From: Sphingomonas sp. BK345
GTDB lineage: Bacteria > Pseudomonadota > Alphaproteobacteria > Sphingomonadales > Sphingomonadaceae
Direction of reading: 5' to 3'
NCBI RefSeq assembly: GCF_014193845.1
Contig: NZ_JACHZX010000001.1
Location: 496,001-560,000, forward strand
DNA length: 64,000 nucleotides
In this document: positions 1 to 8,376 of the stretch, piece by piece
How positions within the stretch are numbered: position 1 is the stretch's first letter
Layout: each line of letters opens with the position of its first letter
Translations under genes and position numbers: made by a program
The notes under the pieces: model-generated
What the model was told of the DNA's origin: nothing
Database searches by the model: none
What the model saw: only the letters and a program-made list of their open reading frames with translations

Positions 1-282
1 GGTGCAGACATATTGCACGTCGTTGCTCGCGCCGCGCGTGCGCTCGCCGAGCGCGAGCCCCGACCCGCCCGCGGCCATCGCCGCCATGTCGAGCCCGGCG
101 CAGAAGCCGCGCCCCTCACCCGACAGCACCACGGCGCGCAACCGGGGTTCGCCCGCGAGCCGGTCGATCGCCGCCGCCAGCGCGGCGAACATCGCCGGGT
201 CGAGCGCGTTCATCTTGTCGGCGCGGGCGAGCCGCACGTCGGCGACGCCGTCCTCCAGCGCGATCGTCACCCGCTCGTCCAT
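1..282 (-). CDS. Enoyl-CoA hydratase/isomerase family protein, N-terminal fragment
   Basis: The gene runs off the left edge of the window, so only the first 94 codons are visible. They read as a crotonase-fold N-terminus: a short beta-strand start (MDERVTIALEDGVADV), then the family segment RADKMNALD, and the CoA-binding/oxyanion-hole motif GRGFCAGLDM near residues 59-68. Crotonases hydrate or isomerise acyl-CoA thioesters, typically in fatty-acid or amino-acid breakdown; the exact substrate cannot be told from this part. The ATG was chosen because GGAGG stands a few bases upstream. Family call is firm, specific function is not. Confidence 0.85.
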   Translation of the reverse strand, partial: MDERVTIALEDGVADVRLARADKMNALDPAMFAALAAAIDRLAGEPRLRAVVLSGEGRGFCAGLDMAAMAAGGSGLALGERTRGASNDVQYVCT

Positions 283-369
283 CCCGCCTCCGCTCGCCCA
301 CCTTGCCTCACCGCGTGAGGAACAGCCGCGCGGCGACCGGTGTCAACAGGGGATCGGGGCGGCGCCCGC

Positions 370-3177
370 TCACAGCGATCCGCGCAGCTGCACGCCGACC
401 CAGCGCGGGATGCCGGGCTTATACTGGTTCCACGACGGTTGCAGGCTGTTGTCGACGTCGAGCAGGTTGCGCACTAGCAGCGCGACGTCGAAGCGCCCGT
501 CGCCCAGGCCCAGCCCGGCGGAGATGTCGGTGATCCCCCAGGCGTGCGTCCTGGTGTAGCGCGACAGGGTCGTGTCGGCGAGATACCCGCTCTGGAAGTT
601 ATGGTTCACCTCGACGTGGAGCACCCGCCCGGGCGCGATCGGATAGGACCAGTCGCCGAACAGGTTGCCGCTCCACCGCGGCGCGCCCGGCAGCGTGCTG
701 CCGCTGGCGTCGTGATAGGGGCCGGCGGGATTGTCCCCGCCCAGCTCGCCGGGGACAGGCGCGCGCGGGAACGAGCGGTAGTGCGCGTCGGTATAGGCGC
801 CGGCGAACCGCAGCGTCGTGTAGGGAATGGCGAACAGCGCCACGTCCAGCTCGACCCCCTGGCTGCGCACGCGCGGCACGTTGCCCAGCGCGGCGCGGTA
901 GGCCGGGTGGCCGTCGCCGTTGAGCGCGCTCTGCACCGGGTCAAAGACGAAGGTCGGTTGAATATAGTCGGCGAAGTTTTCGCGGAAGCCGGTGGCGCTC
1001 GCCTGGAGCTTGTGCGCCAGCGCGATCGTGCGCACGCCCAGCTCATAGGCGTCCACCCGCTCGGCCGCGACCGGCAGCGAGGTGCCGCGCGCCGCGCTCG
1101 CGCCGACGATCTGCGCCACGCCCGGCTTCTCGCCATGGCGATAGGAGGCCACGATCGTGTGCTCGGACGTCAGCTTGTAGCTCGCCGCGAGATCGCCGGT
1201 GACGAGCGTGCCGCGATACGGCTCGGCCTCGCTCCGCCGGTACAGCGCGCCCAGCCGCGCGGCGCGCACCCCCTTGGCGGCACCGAGCTGCGCGCGCTGG
1301 GCGTCGGTCAGATCGGCATAGTTGGCGACATGGAAGTATTTCTGCGCGGTGCGATCGGCCAGCGCGCGCTGCGCGGCGCCGTTGTCGGCGGTCAGCACGC
1401 CCTGCTCGTCGCTGTCGAAGCCGCCGAGCACCACGTCGTTGACGCGCGCGGGATCGAGCTCGGCGGCGAACCCCTCGGACTGGATGAAGCTGCGCGCCTG
1501 GCTGTGCCGCGTCTCGCGCGACACCCGCGCACCGGCGTCGAGCGTGAGCCGCGCCGACGCGTCCCAGCTGAGGTGCGAATAGGCCGCGAGCGTGCGGTTG
1601 AGGTAGCGCTCCTGCCGCTTGGTGATCAGCGCGTCGGCGGCGTTGAGCAGCAGGCCGCGCCCGGCCGGGTCGACCGCGTCGGGTAGCGCCGGGTCGACCG
1701 GGTCGAGCAGCGCATATTGCGCGGGGCTGGCGTACCAGGCGCCGGCGTCGGAGCCGTAGCGTTCAGTCTGGCTGTAGTTGGGGAACAGCCCGCGATAGGC
1801 GAACAGGCCGCCGCGGTAGCTCAGCTCCTTGAGCGGCCGCGCGTCGAGCCGCAGCTCCTGGCTCCATTGTTCGAACGTGGTCTGCGTGCCGCGCGGCGCG
1901 CGCAGCCACTCGAACTGCGTGTGCGAGCCGGCGCCCTGCGAGAAGGCATAGTCGCGCCACGCCGTGATCGAGCGCAGCACCGTGTCGGGCGCGAGCGTCA
2001 GCCGGATGTCGCCGGAGGCACCCTTGGTGGCATAAGTGTTGGGATACTCGCCGATCGTGTTGATCGCCTTGGCGGTGAAGTCGCGCACCGAATAGTCGCT
2101 GCGCTGGCGGAACCAGCGCCGCTCGAGATGGCCGGTGTCCTCGTTGGCGTAGTTCACCGCCGCCGGTCGGCCCGTGGCGGGATCGATCCAGTCATAGGTC
2201 GGCGGCGACACCAGGTTGAAGGCGAAGCAATTCTCGCAGATCTCGCGGTTGGTGGGGGTGACGTCCGCGATCAGCCGCGCCTCGATCGCGGGCGAGGGCG
2301 TCACCAGCAGCTGCGCGCGCACGCTGGTGCGATCGGTGTTGCGCCACGTGAAATGCGTGTCGTTGCGGTTCTTATACGGGCCGTCCGCCTGCTCGCGGTT
2401 GATCGAGACGCGATAGGCCAGCAAGTCGTCCACGATCGGACCGCCCAGCACGGCGGTGGCGACCAGGGTGTTGCGCTGGCCGATGGTGACCGCGGCCTCC
2501 GCCTCGGGCGTGAAGCTCGGCTTGCGCGTGCGGATCACCACCCGCCCCGCATCGGTCGCGCGCAGCCCGTCGCTGCCCGTCGGCCCGCGCACCACCTCGA
2601 CCGTCTCGACGTCGAGATAGTTGCTCAGCGCCGAGATCGCGCTGATCCCATGGCTGACGTCGTCCACCGCGACGCCGACGCTGGGTTCGAGCACGCCCGC
2701 GCCCGCCGCCCAGCCGACCCCGCGGACGAAGATCGACGCGGTGTTGGGGTTGTTCCACGACGTGCGCACGTTGCCGATGCGATTGACGATGTCGCGGAAG
2801 TTGTTGATCTGGAACTTCTCCAGCTCCTCTCCGGTGACCGCCGAGGTAGAGCGCGGCGCGTCCTTGAGCCGCACCGCGGTGACGGTGATCGCGTCGACAA
2901 GCCCGCGATCGCCGCGGTCGTCGCCCATCGTGGCGGCGGGTGCGATACTGGCGGCGGTGACGGGCGCGGGTTCGCCCGGTACAGCGGCGCCGGCGCGCGC
3001 GAGCGTCGCACGCAGCTGCGCCACTTCGTCCTGGAGCGCCGCGTGGCGCTGGCGCAGCGCCTCGGCATCTTGCGCGGGGACGGGGGCGGGCAGCAGCGCC
3101 ACGCCGGCGAGCAGCAGCGCCCACCAGCGTCGCCGCGACGCGGACCGGGCGATACCGAGAGAAGGAGAGAAAGACAT
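370..3177 (-). CDS. TonB-dependent outer-membrane receptor with coiled-coil N-terminal extension
   Basis: A 935-residue outer-membrane receptor that would import an unknown ligand with TonB energy. A signal peptide (hydrophobic stretch ending PVPAQ near residue 36) is followed by a heptad-like segment (EALRQRHAALQDEVAQLRAT), a Pro/Ala linker, the plug domain beginning near DAITVTAVRLKDAP, then a long beta-barrel. The plug shows the usual VETVEVVRGPTG pattern. The ATG has a good GAGGAG site 8 bases upstream. Oddly, the barrel ends RWVGVQLRGSL with Leu last, whereas most such receptors end in Phe or another aromatic. No adjacent enzyme or transporter reveals the substrate. Receptor call is secure, ligand unknown. 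Confidence 0.93.
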   Translation of the reverse strand: MSFSPSLGIARSASRRRWWALLLAGVALLPAPVPAQDAEALRQRHAALQDEVAQLRATLARAGAAVPGEPAPVTAASIAPAATMGDDRGDRGLVDAITVTAVRLKDAPRSTSAVTGEELEKFQINNFRDIVNRIGNVRTSWNNPNTASIFVRGVGWAAGAGVLEPSVGVAVDDVSHGISAISALSNYLDVETVEVVRGPTGSDGLRATDAGRVVIRTRKPSFTPEAEAAVTIGQRNTLVATAVLGGPIVDDLLAYRVSINREQADGPYKNRNDTHFTWRNTDRTSVRAQLLVTPSPAIEARLIADVTPTNREICENCFAFNLVSPPTYDWIDPATGRPAAVNYANEDTGHLERRWFRQRSDYSVRDFTAKAINTIGEYPNTYATKGASGDIRLTLAPDTVLRSITAWRDYAFSQGAGSHTQFEWLRAPRGTQTTFEQWSQELRLDARPLKELSYRGGLFAYRGLFPNYSQTERYGSDAGAWYASPAQYALLDPVDPALPDAVDPAGRGLLLNAADALITKRQERYLNRTLAAYSHLSWDASARLTLDAGARVSRETRHSQARSFIQSEGFAAELDPARVNDVVLGGFDSDEQGVLTADNGAAQRALADRTAQKYFHVANYADLTDAQRAQLGAAKGVRAARLGALYRRSEAEPYRGTLVTGDLAASYKLTSEHTIVASYRHGEKPGVAQIVGASAARGTSLPVAAERVDAYELGVRTIALAHKLQASATGFRENFADYIQPTFVFDPVQSALNGDGHPAYRAALGNVPRVRSQGVELDVALFAIPYTTLRFAGAYTDAHYRSFPRAPVPGELGGDNPAGPYHDASGSTLPGAPRWSGNLFGDWSYPIAPGRVLHVEVNHNFQSGYLADTTLSRYTRTHAWGITDISAGLGLGDGRFDVALLVRNLLDVDNSLQPSWNQYKPGIPRWVGVQLRGSL

Positions 3178-3638
3178 CGCTGCGACTCCTCGATCTCGCG
3201 GACGATCGCTCGCGCGCGACGAGGATCGCCGACAGGGACTGAAACGCCCTCTCCCGCGCCGATGATAAGGATCGCGCGGGATGATCGAAGATAGAATTTC
3301 TGTGACGCTCGCGAGAACTTAGAGAAAGCCGGTGACTACTTAGGTTTACTGGCCAGCACGGCCACCCCTTCACCGTTTCGGGTCATCTATGCTACGCGTC
3401 GCAACAGAAGGCTTGCTAGCGCGCGAGGACAGAGCCCCTTTTCTTCACGGGAGGGGCCGGGACGTAACCGGGAGCGGCGCGCTCGCGGACGCCCCTCACT
3501 CCCGCCCTCCCCTGAACGGGAGGGGAGCCGCCGCCCGGCCTCAACGAGCGGAACTTCTTTCCAGACACGTGTGCGATAAACGCCCTATCCGGACTCCAAC
3601 CCCGCGCCCGCGCGCCGAAGCGCGGCTCGCGCGCTCCG
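3178..3638. other. 461-base intergenic region upstream of the TonB receptor
   Basis: No credible gene is visible. The part nearest the receptor start (about 3285-3420) is less GC-rich than its surroundings and should carry the receptor promoter, although I cannot name -35/-10 boxes with confidence. Further away is a palindromic patch: a 7-bp stem CCCTCCC/GGGAGGG with a 6-base loop at 3505-3524, next to other short G-rich and C-rich inverted segments. This may act as the terminator of the small gene that ends at 3639 or may be a copy of a dispersed repeat. Confidence 0.5.
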
Positions 3639-3845
3639 TCACACCAAGAGCGTCTGCCCGGTCGCCAGCCCCCAGGCGGCATAGAGCGACAGCGCGGCGG
3701 TCAGCGCGCAGGTCGCGCCGAACAGGACATAGCCCACGTAGTTCAGCACCGCCGGGTTCGGCCGCGCCAGCCGGCGATTGTGCGACGCGCCCGAGAGCAC
3801 GAAGCTCAGCAGCATGCCATAGGTCAGTGCAACGGCTTCCAGCAT
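3639..3845 (-). CDS. Small membrane protein of unknown function
   Basis: A 68-residue protein with two predicted membrane segments, roughly residues 4-20 (ALTYGMLLSFVLSG) and 36-60 (YVGYVLFGATCALTAALSLY), joined by a short basic loop (HNRRLARPNP). I chose the ATG because GAGG lies 9 bases upstream. A GTG three codons earlier would give 71 residues but has its Shine-Dalgarno-like sequence directly abutting. The gene is divergent from the HAD phosphatase to its right. I do not recognise a family. It is kept because the reading frame, membrane pattern and ribosome site agree. Confidence 0.55.
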   Translation of the reverse strand: MLEAVALTYGMLLSFVLSGASHNRRLARPNPAVLNYVGYVLFGATCALTAALSLYAAWGLATGQTLLV

Positions 3846-4031
3846 TCCCCACACCCTCGTGATCGCTCATCCACGCGGCCGCCCCCCGACGCCCGCCACG
3901 GCTTAACCATATCCGTTCCCTCCTACGAAGGGGTTAACACGCACTCTGCCGCGGCCGCCGCACGCCTCGCCGCTGCGCCGCAGCATGAACGAGGCTGGCG
4001 CGTGCCGTGCCATCGTCCTAAGCGCGCGCTC

Positions 4032-4688
4032 ATGTCGCCACGTCTCGCCGTGTTCGACTGCGACGGCACGCTCGTCGACAGTCAGGTCAATATCTGCCGC
4101 GCGATGGAGGCCGCCTTCGCCGGCAATGGCCTCCCTGCGCCCGCGCGCGAGTCGATCCGCGGCATCGTCGGGCTCAGCCTGGTCGAGGCGATGGCGGTGC
4201 TCGCGCCCGCCGACGGCGCGGAACAGCATGCCGCCCTCGCCGCCGACTATAAGGCCGCCTTCCAGCGCATGCGCGCCGAGGCGGCGCTCGACCCCGAGCC
4301 GCTGTACGAGGGTCTGGTCGACGCGCTCGACACGTTCGCGGACGCGGGCTGGCGGCTCGGCGTCGCCACCGGCAAGTCCGATCGCGGGCTCGCGCTGCTG
4401 CTCGCGCATCACGGGCTGACCGAGCGGTTCGTCACGCTGCAGACCGCCGACCGTCACCCGTCCAAGCCGCACCCGTCGATGCTCCACGCAGCGATGGCGC
4501 AGGCGGGGGCGGCGCCCCATATGACGGTGATGATCGGCGACACCAGCTTCGACATGGCCATGGCCCGCGCCGCGGGCGTGCGCGCGGTGGGCGTAACCTG
4601 GGGTTATCACCGCGAGGAAGCGCTGTGGACGGCGGGCGCCGACACAGTGGCGCGGCGCTGCGACGAGCTCGCCGGGTGCTGCGCGTGA
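4032..4688 (+). CDS. HAD-superfamily phosphatase, phosphoglycolate phosphatase-like
   Basis: A 218-residue cytoplasmic HAD hydrolase of the Gph/beta-phosphoglucomutase type. All four HAD motifs are visible: the nucleophile motif DCDGTLVDS at residues 8-16, the Thr motif VATGKSD, the Lys in SKPHPSML, and the metal-binding acidic motif IGDTSFDMA. The helical cap between motif I and II fits subfamily I. Gph-type enzymes remove phosphate from 2-phosphoglycolate or similar small phosphoesters; the real substrate is not proven by sequence. Start is the ATG that places the nucleophile Asp near residue 8. It overlaps the next gene by GTGA, so the three genes 4032-5577 look like one operon. Confidence 0.88.
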   Translation: MSPRLAVFDCDGTLVDSQVNICRAMEAAFAGNGLPAPARESIRGIVGLSLVEAMAVLAPADGAEQHAALAADYKAAFQRMRAEAALDPEPLYEGLVDALDTFADAGWRLGVATGKSDRGLALLLAHHGLTERFVTLQTADRHPSKPHPSMLHAAMAQAGAAPHMTVMIGDTSFDMAMARAAGVRAVGVTWGYHREEALWTAGADTVARRCDELAGCCA

Positions 4689-4900
4689 GCGCGCCGAGCG
4701 ACCCCGCCTTCGCGCGCTGGTTCGCGATCGCGGGCGTGCGGCTGGCGACGAGCTTCGGCGCGATCCTCGGGGTGGTGCTGCTCGGCCGCGCGGAGACGCT
4801 GCCGACGCGGCTGCTCGGCGTCGCGATCGTGGCCTCGGCGCTGTGGGTGATGGCGACGGTACCGCGCGCGCTCGCGGCGCGGTGGCGGAGCGAGCGATGA
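4685..4900 (+). CDS. Small two-helix membrane protein between phosphatase and ATP12 genes
   Basis: A 71-residue protein starting at a GTG that overlaps the stop of the upstream phosphatase gene (GTGA) and ending in an ATGA overlap with the ATP12 gene. This tight packing supports it as a real translated gene. Two hydrophobic segments are visible (about residues 13-32 and 40-60), separated by a short loop with Arg and Glu, and the C-terminus is basic (RWRSER). I do not recognise the family. Its position directly before an ATP synthase assembly factor could mean a membrane role linked to the ATPase, but that is only inference from order. Confidence 0.7.
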   Translation: MSAPSDPAFARWFAIAGVRLATSFGAILGVVLLGRAETLPTRLLGVAIVASALWVMATVPRALAARWRSER

Positions 4901-5577
4901 GGCGCTTCTGGAGCGAGGTGGCGGTCGACGCCGAGCGCGTCGTCCGGCTCGACGATCGCCCGGTGCGCACGCCGGGCCGCGTGCCGCTGGCGCTGCCGAG
5001 CGCCGCGCTTGCCGCGCTGGTCGCGCAAGAGTGGCGTGCGGTGGGGGAGACGCTCGACCCGCGTGCGATGCCGCTGACCGGGCTCGCCAACGCCGCGATC
5101 GACCGGATCGCGCCCGCGCGCGCCGACTTCGCCGCCGGCCTGGCGCGCTACGCCGAGACCGACCTGCTCTGCTACCGCGCCGACGCCCCCGCCCCGCTGG
5201 TCGAGCGCCAGGCCGCTGCCTGGGACCCGCTGCTCGCCTGGGCGCGCGAGCGCTATGACGTGCATTTTGAACTGGTTACCGGCGTGATGCACCGGGCGCA
5301 GCCCGCGGCGACGGTGGCCCGGCTGAGCGAGGCGGTGGCGAGCCGCGACGCCTTCGCGCTCGCCGCGCTGTCACCGGTGGTGACGGTGACGGGCACGTTG
5401 GTCGGCGCACTCGCGCTCGCCGACGCCGCGGCCAGCGCGGAGACGCTGTGGGACGCCGCCACGCTCGACGAGCGCTGGCAGGCGGAGCATTGGGGCGAGG
5501 ACCCGCTCGCCGCCGCGGCGACCGAGGCGCGTCGGCGCGACTACGACGCGGGGGTGGCGTTCCTGGCGGCGCTGTAG
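4897..5577 (+). CDS. ATP12 family chaperone for F1 ATPase assembly
   Basis: A 226-residue protein of the ATP12 family, found in mitochondria and alphaproteobacteria, where it binds the F1 alpha subunit before assembly of the ATP synthase catalytic head. Family traits visible are the N-terminal RRFWSEVAVD segment, the stretch LDDRPVRTPGRVPL, the central QEWRAVGETLDPRAMPLTGL, and the conserved TDLLCYRADAP followed by QAAAWDPLLAWA. The C-terminal half ends with the usual ERWQAEHWGED segment. Length matches the family. The start ATG overlaps the stop of the upstream small membrane gene. It is the last gene of the operon that begins with the HAD phosphatase. Confidence 0.93.
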   Translation: MRRFWSEVAVDAERVVRLDDRPVRTPGRVPLALPSAALAALVAQEWRAVGETLDPRAMPLTGLANAAIDRIAPARADFAAGLARYAETDLLCYRADAPAPLVERQAAAWDPLLAWARERYDVHFELVTGVMHRAQPAATVARLSEAVASRDAFALAALSPVVTVTGTLVGALALADAAASAETLWDAATLDERWQAEHWGEDPLAAAATEARRRDYDAGVAFLAAL

Positions 5578-5649
5578 ACGCCGTCGGTCGATGTCAGATC
5601 GTGCTCCGCTTAGACGGAAAACACGCTACGGCGCGCCCGCCCGCGCCTC

Positions 5650-6309
5650 TCACCCCGCCGGCGTGCGCAGCTTGCGGATGAAGCCGATCAGCCCGGTCTG
5701 GCGCGAGCGCTTGAGCCGCTCCGCCGCCAGGATCGTCTTCACCTTGGCGAAGCAGCTCTCCACCTCGTCGTTGACCAGGACATAGTCGTAGCCGTCCCAG
5801 TGGCTGATCTCGGCGTCGGCGCGCGCCATGCGACGGTCGATGATCTCCTGCGCGTCGGTGGCGCGGCCCTCGAGCCGGCGGCGCAGTTCCTCCATCGACG
5901 GCGGCAGGATGAACACGCGCACCACGTCGCCGCCCGCGATCTGGTGGAGCTGCTGCGCGCCCTGCCAGTCGATGTCGAACAGCACGTCCTTGCCCGCCGC
6001 CAGCATCGCCTCCACCGGCGCGCGCGGCGTGCCGTAGCGCTGGTCGAACACGTGCGCCCATTCCAGGAACTCGTGATTGGACGCCATCTCGCGGAAGCGG
6101 TCGAGCGAGACGAAGTGATAGTCGCGCCCGTCCTCCTCGCCGCGCCGCATCGCGCGCGTGGTCGCGGAGACCGACAGCGACAGCTCGGGCTCGCTCGCCA
6201 GCAGCATCCGCGCGATCGTCGACTTGCCCGCGCCCGAGGGCGAGGAGAGGACGAACAGCACGCCGCGGCGCTTCATATGGTGCGGGTCGGCGGGAGTGGC
6301 GGAATCCAT
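5650..6309 (-). CDS. gmk: Guanylate kinase
   Basis: Guanylate kinase phosphorylates GMP (or dGMP) to GDP with ATP, an essential cytoplasmic step in nucleotide supply. The 219-residue protein has the P-loop SSPSGAGKST near residue 20, the GMP-binding Arg and Tyr segment (TTRAMRRGEEDGRDYHF), the FLEWAHVF block and the FDIDWQGAQQL block, all diagnostic. I chose the ATG giving MDSATPAD because upstream codons fall in a palindromic repeat. A second ATG 12 codons later (MKRRGVL) would also leave the P-loop intact. The gene stands alone, with a repeat element behind its start. Confidence 0.96.
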   Translation of the reverse strand: MDSATPADPHHMKRRGVLFVLSSPSGAGKSTIARMLLASEPELSLSVSATTRAMRRGEEDGRDYHFVSLDRFREMASNHEFLEWAHVFDQRYGTPRAPVEAMLAAGKDVLFDIDWQGAQQLHQIAGGDVVRVFILPPSMEELRRRLEGRATDAQEIIDRRMARADAEISHWDGYDYVLVNDEVESCFAKVKTILAAERLKRSRQTGLIGFIRKLRTPAG

Positions 6310-6399
6310 GCCGGCTGATGCCCCGCGGGGTTGCGGCGCGTCAAGGCAAAGCGTCCGCGCGCGCCAGCGGCTTAGAGGTCGAGCGCGGTGCATCGCCGA

Positions 6400-6478
6400 C
6401 GTGCTCCTGCGCCAGCAGGAGCCCAGGGCCGCCAGCGCTTACCTCGCGACCCTGGGCTTCGGCGTGCGACGGAGCACG
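6400..6478. repeat. 79-bp nested palindromic repeat element
   Basis: The outer arms CGTGCTCC (6400-6407) and GGAGCACG (6471-6478) are perfect inverted repeats. Inside are two further hairpins: a 7-bp stem GCTCCTG/CAGGAGC (6403-6422) and a 9-bp stem AGCCCAGGG/CCCTGGGCT (6420-6458). It sits between gmk and the phosphatase gene ending at 6502. Similar words (GTGCTCC, CAGGAGC) recur at 55240-55430, so this is likely a member of a dispersed repeat family rather than a single-gene control element. It may also help terminate transcription. Confidence 0.75.
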
Positions 6479-6501
6479 ATACCGCTCGGCCCGACCATCG
6501 T

Positions 6502-7284
6502 TCAGCCACCGACGACCGCTTGGACGATTGCCAGCCCGTCGCGGTCGATCCGCAGCGCGGTGAGCACGCCGGTCTCATAGGCGCCGGTGTCGAGCCCGAT
6601 CCGGTGCGGCAGCAGCACCGGCCGCTCGCTCGCCCAGGTATGGCCGTGCACCACGATCGTCTCGGCGGGGCGCGGATGCTCGAGGAAATCGTCGCGGATC
6701 CACAGCAGGTCGTCGCGCTGCTGCGCGCGCAGCGACACGCCCGGCCGCACCCCGGCGTGGACGAAGGTATAGTCGCCGACGCGCACCATCGACTCGAGCC
6801 GCTCGAGCAGGCGAAAGTGCGCCACGGGCATGACGTCGAACAGGCGATCGCGCAGCGCGGTGAGCGCGGCGGCGTCGGGCGCCTCCTCCGCCGGGGGCTC
6901 GACGCCGTAGGAGCGGAGCGTCTCCGAGCCGCCGTAGCGCAGCCACTGGCCGTGCGCCGCGGGCCGCTCCATGAACAGGCGGAACATCGCCTCGTGGTTG
7001 CCCTCGAGCAGTCGTGCGGTGATCGCGGCGGAGCGCGCCAGCCACGCCAGTGCGGCAAGCACCTTGGCCGAGTCGGGACCGCGGTCGACATAGTCGCCCA
7101 GCAGCACCAGCACCGGAGCGACGCCGGGGGAGCGCTCGGCGGCGTCGCGCGCGACCCAGGCGAGCAGGGCGTGGAGATGGTCGTAGCAGCCGTGGACGTC
7201 GCCGATCGCGTAGAGCGGCCGGTCGCCGGCACGCGCGCCCGCTGGGGCAGCGTGGCGCTCGTGGCGGAGCGTGATCAGCGCCAC
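6502..7284 (-). CDS. Calcineurin-like metallophosphatase (ApaH/PrpE-like)
   Basis: A 260-residue protein of the serine/threonine phosphatase and diadenosine tetraphosphatase fold. The dinuclear-metal ligands are all present: GDVHGCYDHL near residue 27, GDYVDRGPDS, EGNHEAMF, and the later HAGVRPG and VVHGHTW motifs. Such enzymes hydrolyse phosphoproteins or dinucleoside polyphosphates; this one cannot be assigned between these. The GTG start is preceded by a GAGCGGAG stretch, and its first bases overlap the last codons of the upstream gene (stop at 7275-7277) by 10 bases, so translation is probably coupled. The gene pair forms an operon running leftwards. Confidence 0.88.
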   Translation of the reverse strand: MALITLRHERHAAPAGARAGDRPLYAIGDVHGCYDHLHALLAWVARDAAERSPGVAPVLVLLGDYVDRGPDSAKVLAALAWLARSAAITARLLEGNHEAMFRLFMERPAAHGQWLRYGGSETLRSYGVEPPAEEAPDAAALTALRDRLFDVMPVAHFRLLERLESMVRVGDYTFVHAGVRPGVSLRAQQRDDLLWIRDDFLEHPRPAETIVVHGHTWASERPVLLPHRIGLDTGAYETGVLTALRIDRDGLAIVQAVVGG

Positions 7285-8087
7285 GTGCTCCGCTCGTCCC
7301 CGCGCGGATCCTCGCCCGGGTCGGTGGCGAGCATGTGGAGGTCGGCGGCGATCATGCCATAGACGCGCAGCGCCTCGCGCGGCCGGTGGCGCCCGACGCG
7401 ACGCGCGCGCAGCCACTCGCCGCGATAGTCGCGCAGCAGCCGCGCGCTCACCCCCGCCTGGGTCGCCTCGGCATAAGCGCCGGCGACGTCGCCGTCGGCG
7501 TCGTAGAGCCGCTCGGCCGCGCAATAGGGATCGTCGAGGCAGCGCTCGCCGCGCAGCGCCACGGGTCGCGCGCTCGGCGCGGCGGGCACGCGCGGCGCCG
7601 CGGCGAAGCGCGTCGGCGCGGCGCTACGCGGCGGTGCGGTGTCGCGCGATGCAACGGGCGCGGCGCTGGCGCGCGCAGCGGTCGGAGCGGCGGCATAAGC
7701 CGTGGGAGCCGGCTCAGCGATGCGCGCGGGATCTACCGCCGATGCCGCGGGCTCGGGTGCGGCGGCGAGCGCGCTCGCGGGCGCGGCAACCGGCAGCGTC
7801 GCGGCCGGCGCCTCCGCCGTCGGAGCGGCGGGCGCGCCGGCGCGCACCGGCGCGGTGACGCCGTGCGGCGGCACCACGGGCCCGACTGCGCTGGTCCCGG
7901 CGAGCACGCCCGCGGTCACCGCCACAGCCAGCCCGGCCGCGCCGAGCGCGAGCGAGCGCCCCCGCCGCGCCGATCGCACGGGCAATGGCCGCGGTGGGAT
8001 CGCGGGGGCGGGTCGGACGCCCGACCCGAACAACGCGGCCATGTCCTCGGCCACGTCGCGGCCAGCGATACGGTCTGGGTCAGTCAT
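7275..8087 (-). CDS. Ala/Pro-rich single-pass membrane protein, unknown function
   Basis: A 270-residue protein with a short acidic cytosolic head (about residues 1-45, containing EDMAALFGSG), one transmembrane helix (about 46-68, ALGAAGLAVAVTAGVLAG), a long low-complexity Ala/Pro linker (about 70-175), and a compact C-terminal domain (about 178-270) with two cysteines in ERCLDDPYCAAERL followed by a helical region rich in Arg. The layout suggests an anchored protein whose C-terminal domain works in the periplasm. It overlaps the metallophosphatase gene by 10 bases. I do not recognise the domain. The divergent TonB receptor gene starts 289 bases away, and the shared space holds both promoters. 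Confidence 0.72.
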   Translation of the reverse strand: MTDPDRIAGRDVAEDMAALFGSGVRPAPAIPPRPLPVRSARRGRSLALGAAGLAVAVTAGVLAGTSAVGPVVPPHGVTAPVRAGAPAAPTAEAPAATLPVAAPASALAAAPEPAASAVDPARIAEPAPTAYAAAPTAARASAAPVASRDTAPPRSAAPTRFAAAPRVPAAPSARPVALRGERCLDDPYCAAERLYDADGDVAGAYAEATQAGVSARLLRDYRGEWLRARRVGRHRPREALRVYGMIAADLHMLATDPGEDPRGDERSTWR

Positions 8088-8376
8088 GGTACACGTCCTA
8101 CCCGCATGCCACTGAACCGGCGCTGTATGCGGGCTAGCGTTGACCGCTCGATCCTAGCCGTCTCCTCTGAAGTCACCTCTTAGCTTCCCGCGCACAATGC
8201 GGCGATCGGCGGCGCACCCGAGATCGGGCGTGAGATCCTCTCAGTTTCGGCGAGGATCTGACCTCGCGTCGCCCAATCTCCCCCATTCTGGCGACAGCCT
8301 TGTTTCCGCCACGGTCCGGCTGCGATCCGGCGCGCTTTGGCGGCTTGGCTGCGCGCGGGCGAAGGGAGCGGTGCGG

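Noticed and set aside
3416..3682. A minus-strand frame of 88 codons upstream of the first TonB receptor
   Set aside because: It is Arg/Gly/Pro-rich, overlaps palindromic sequence and the small membrane gene, and shows no ribosome site or domain.
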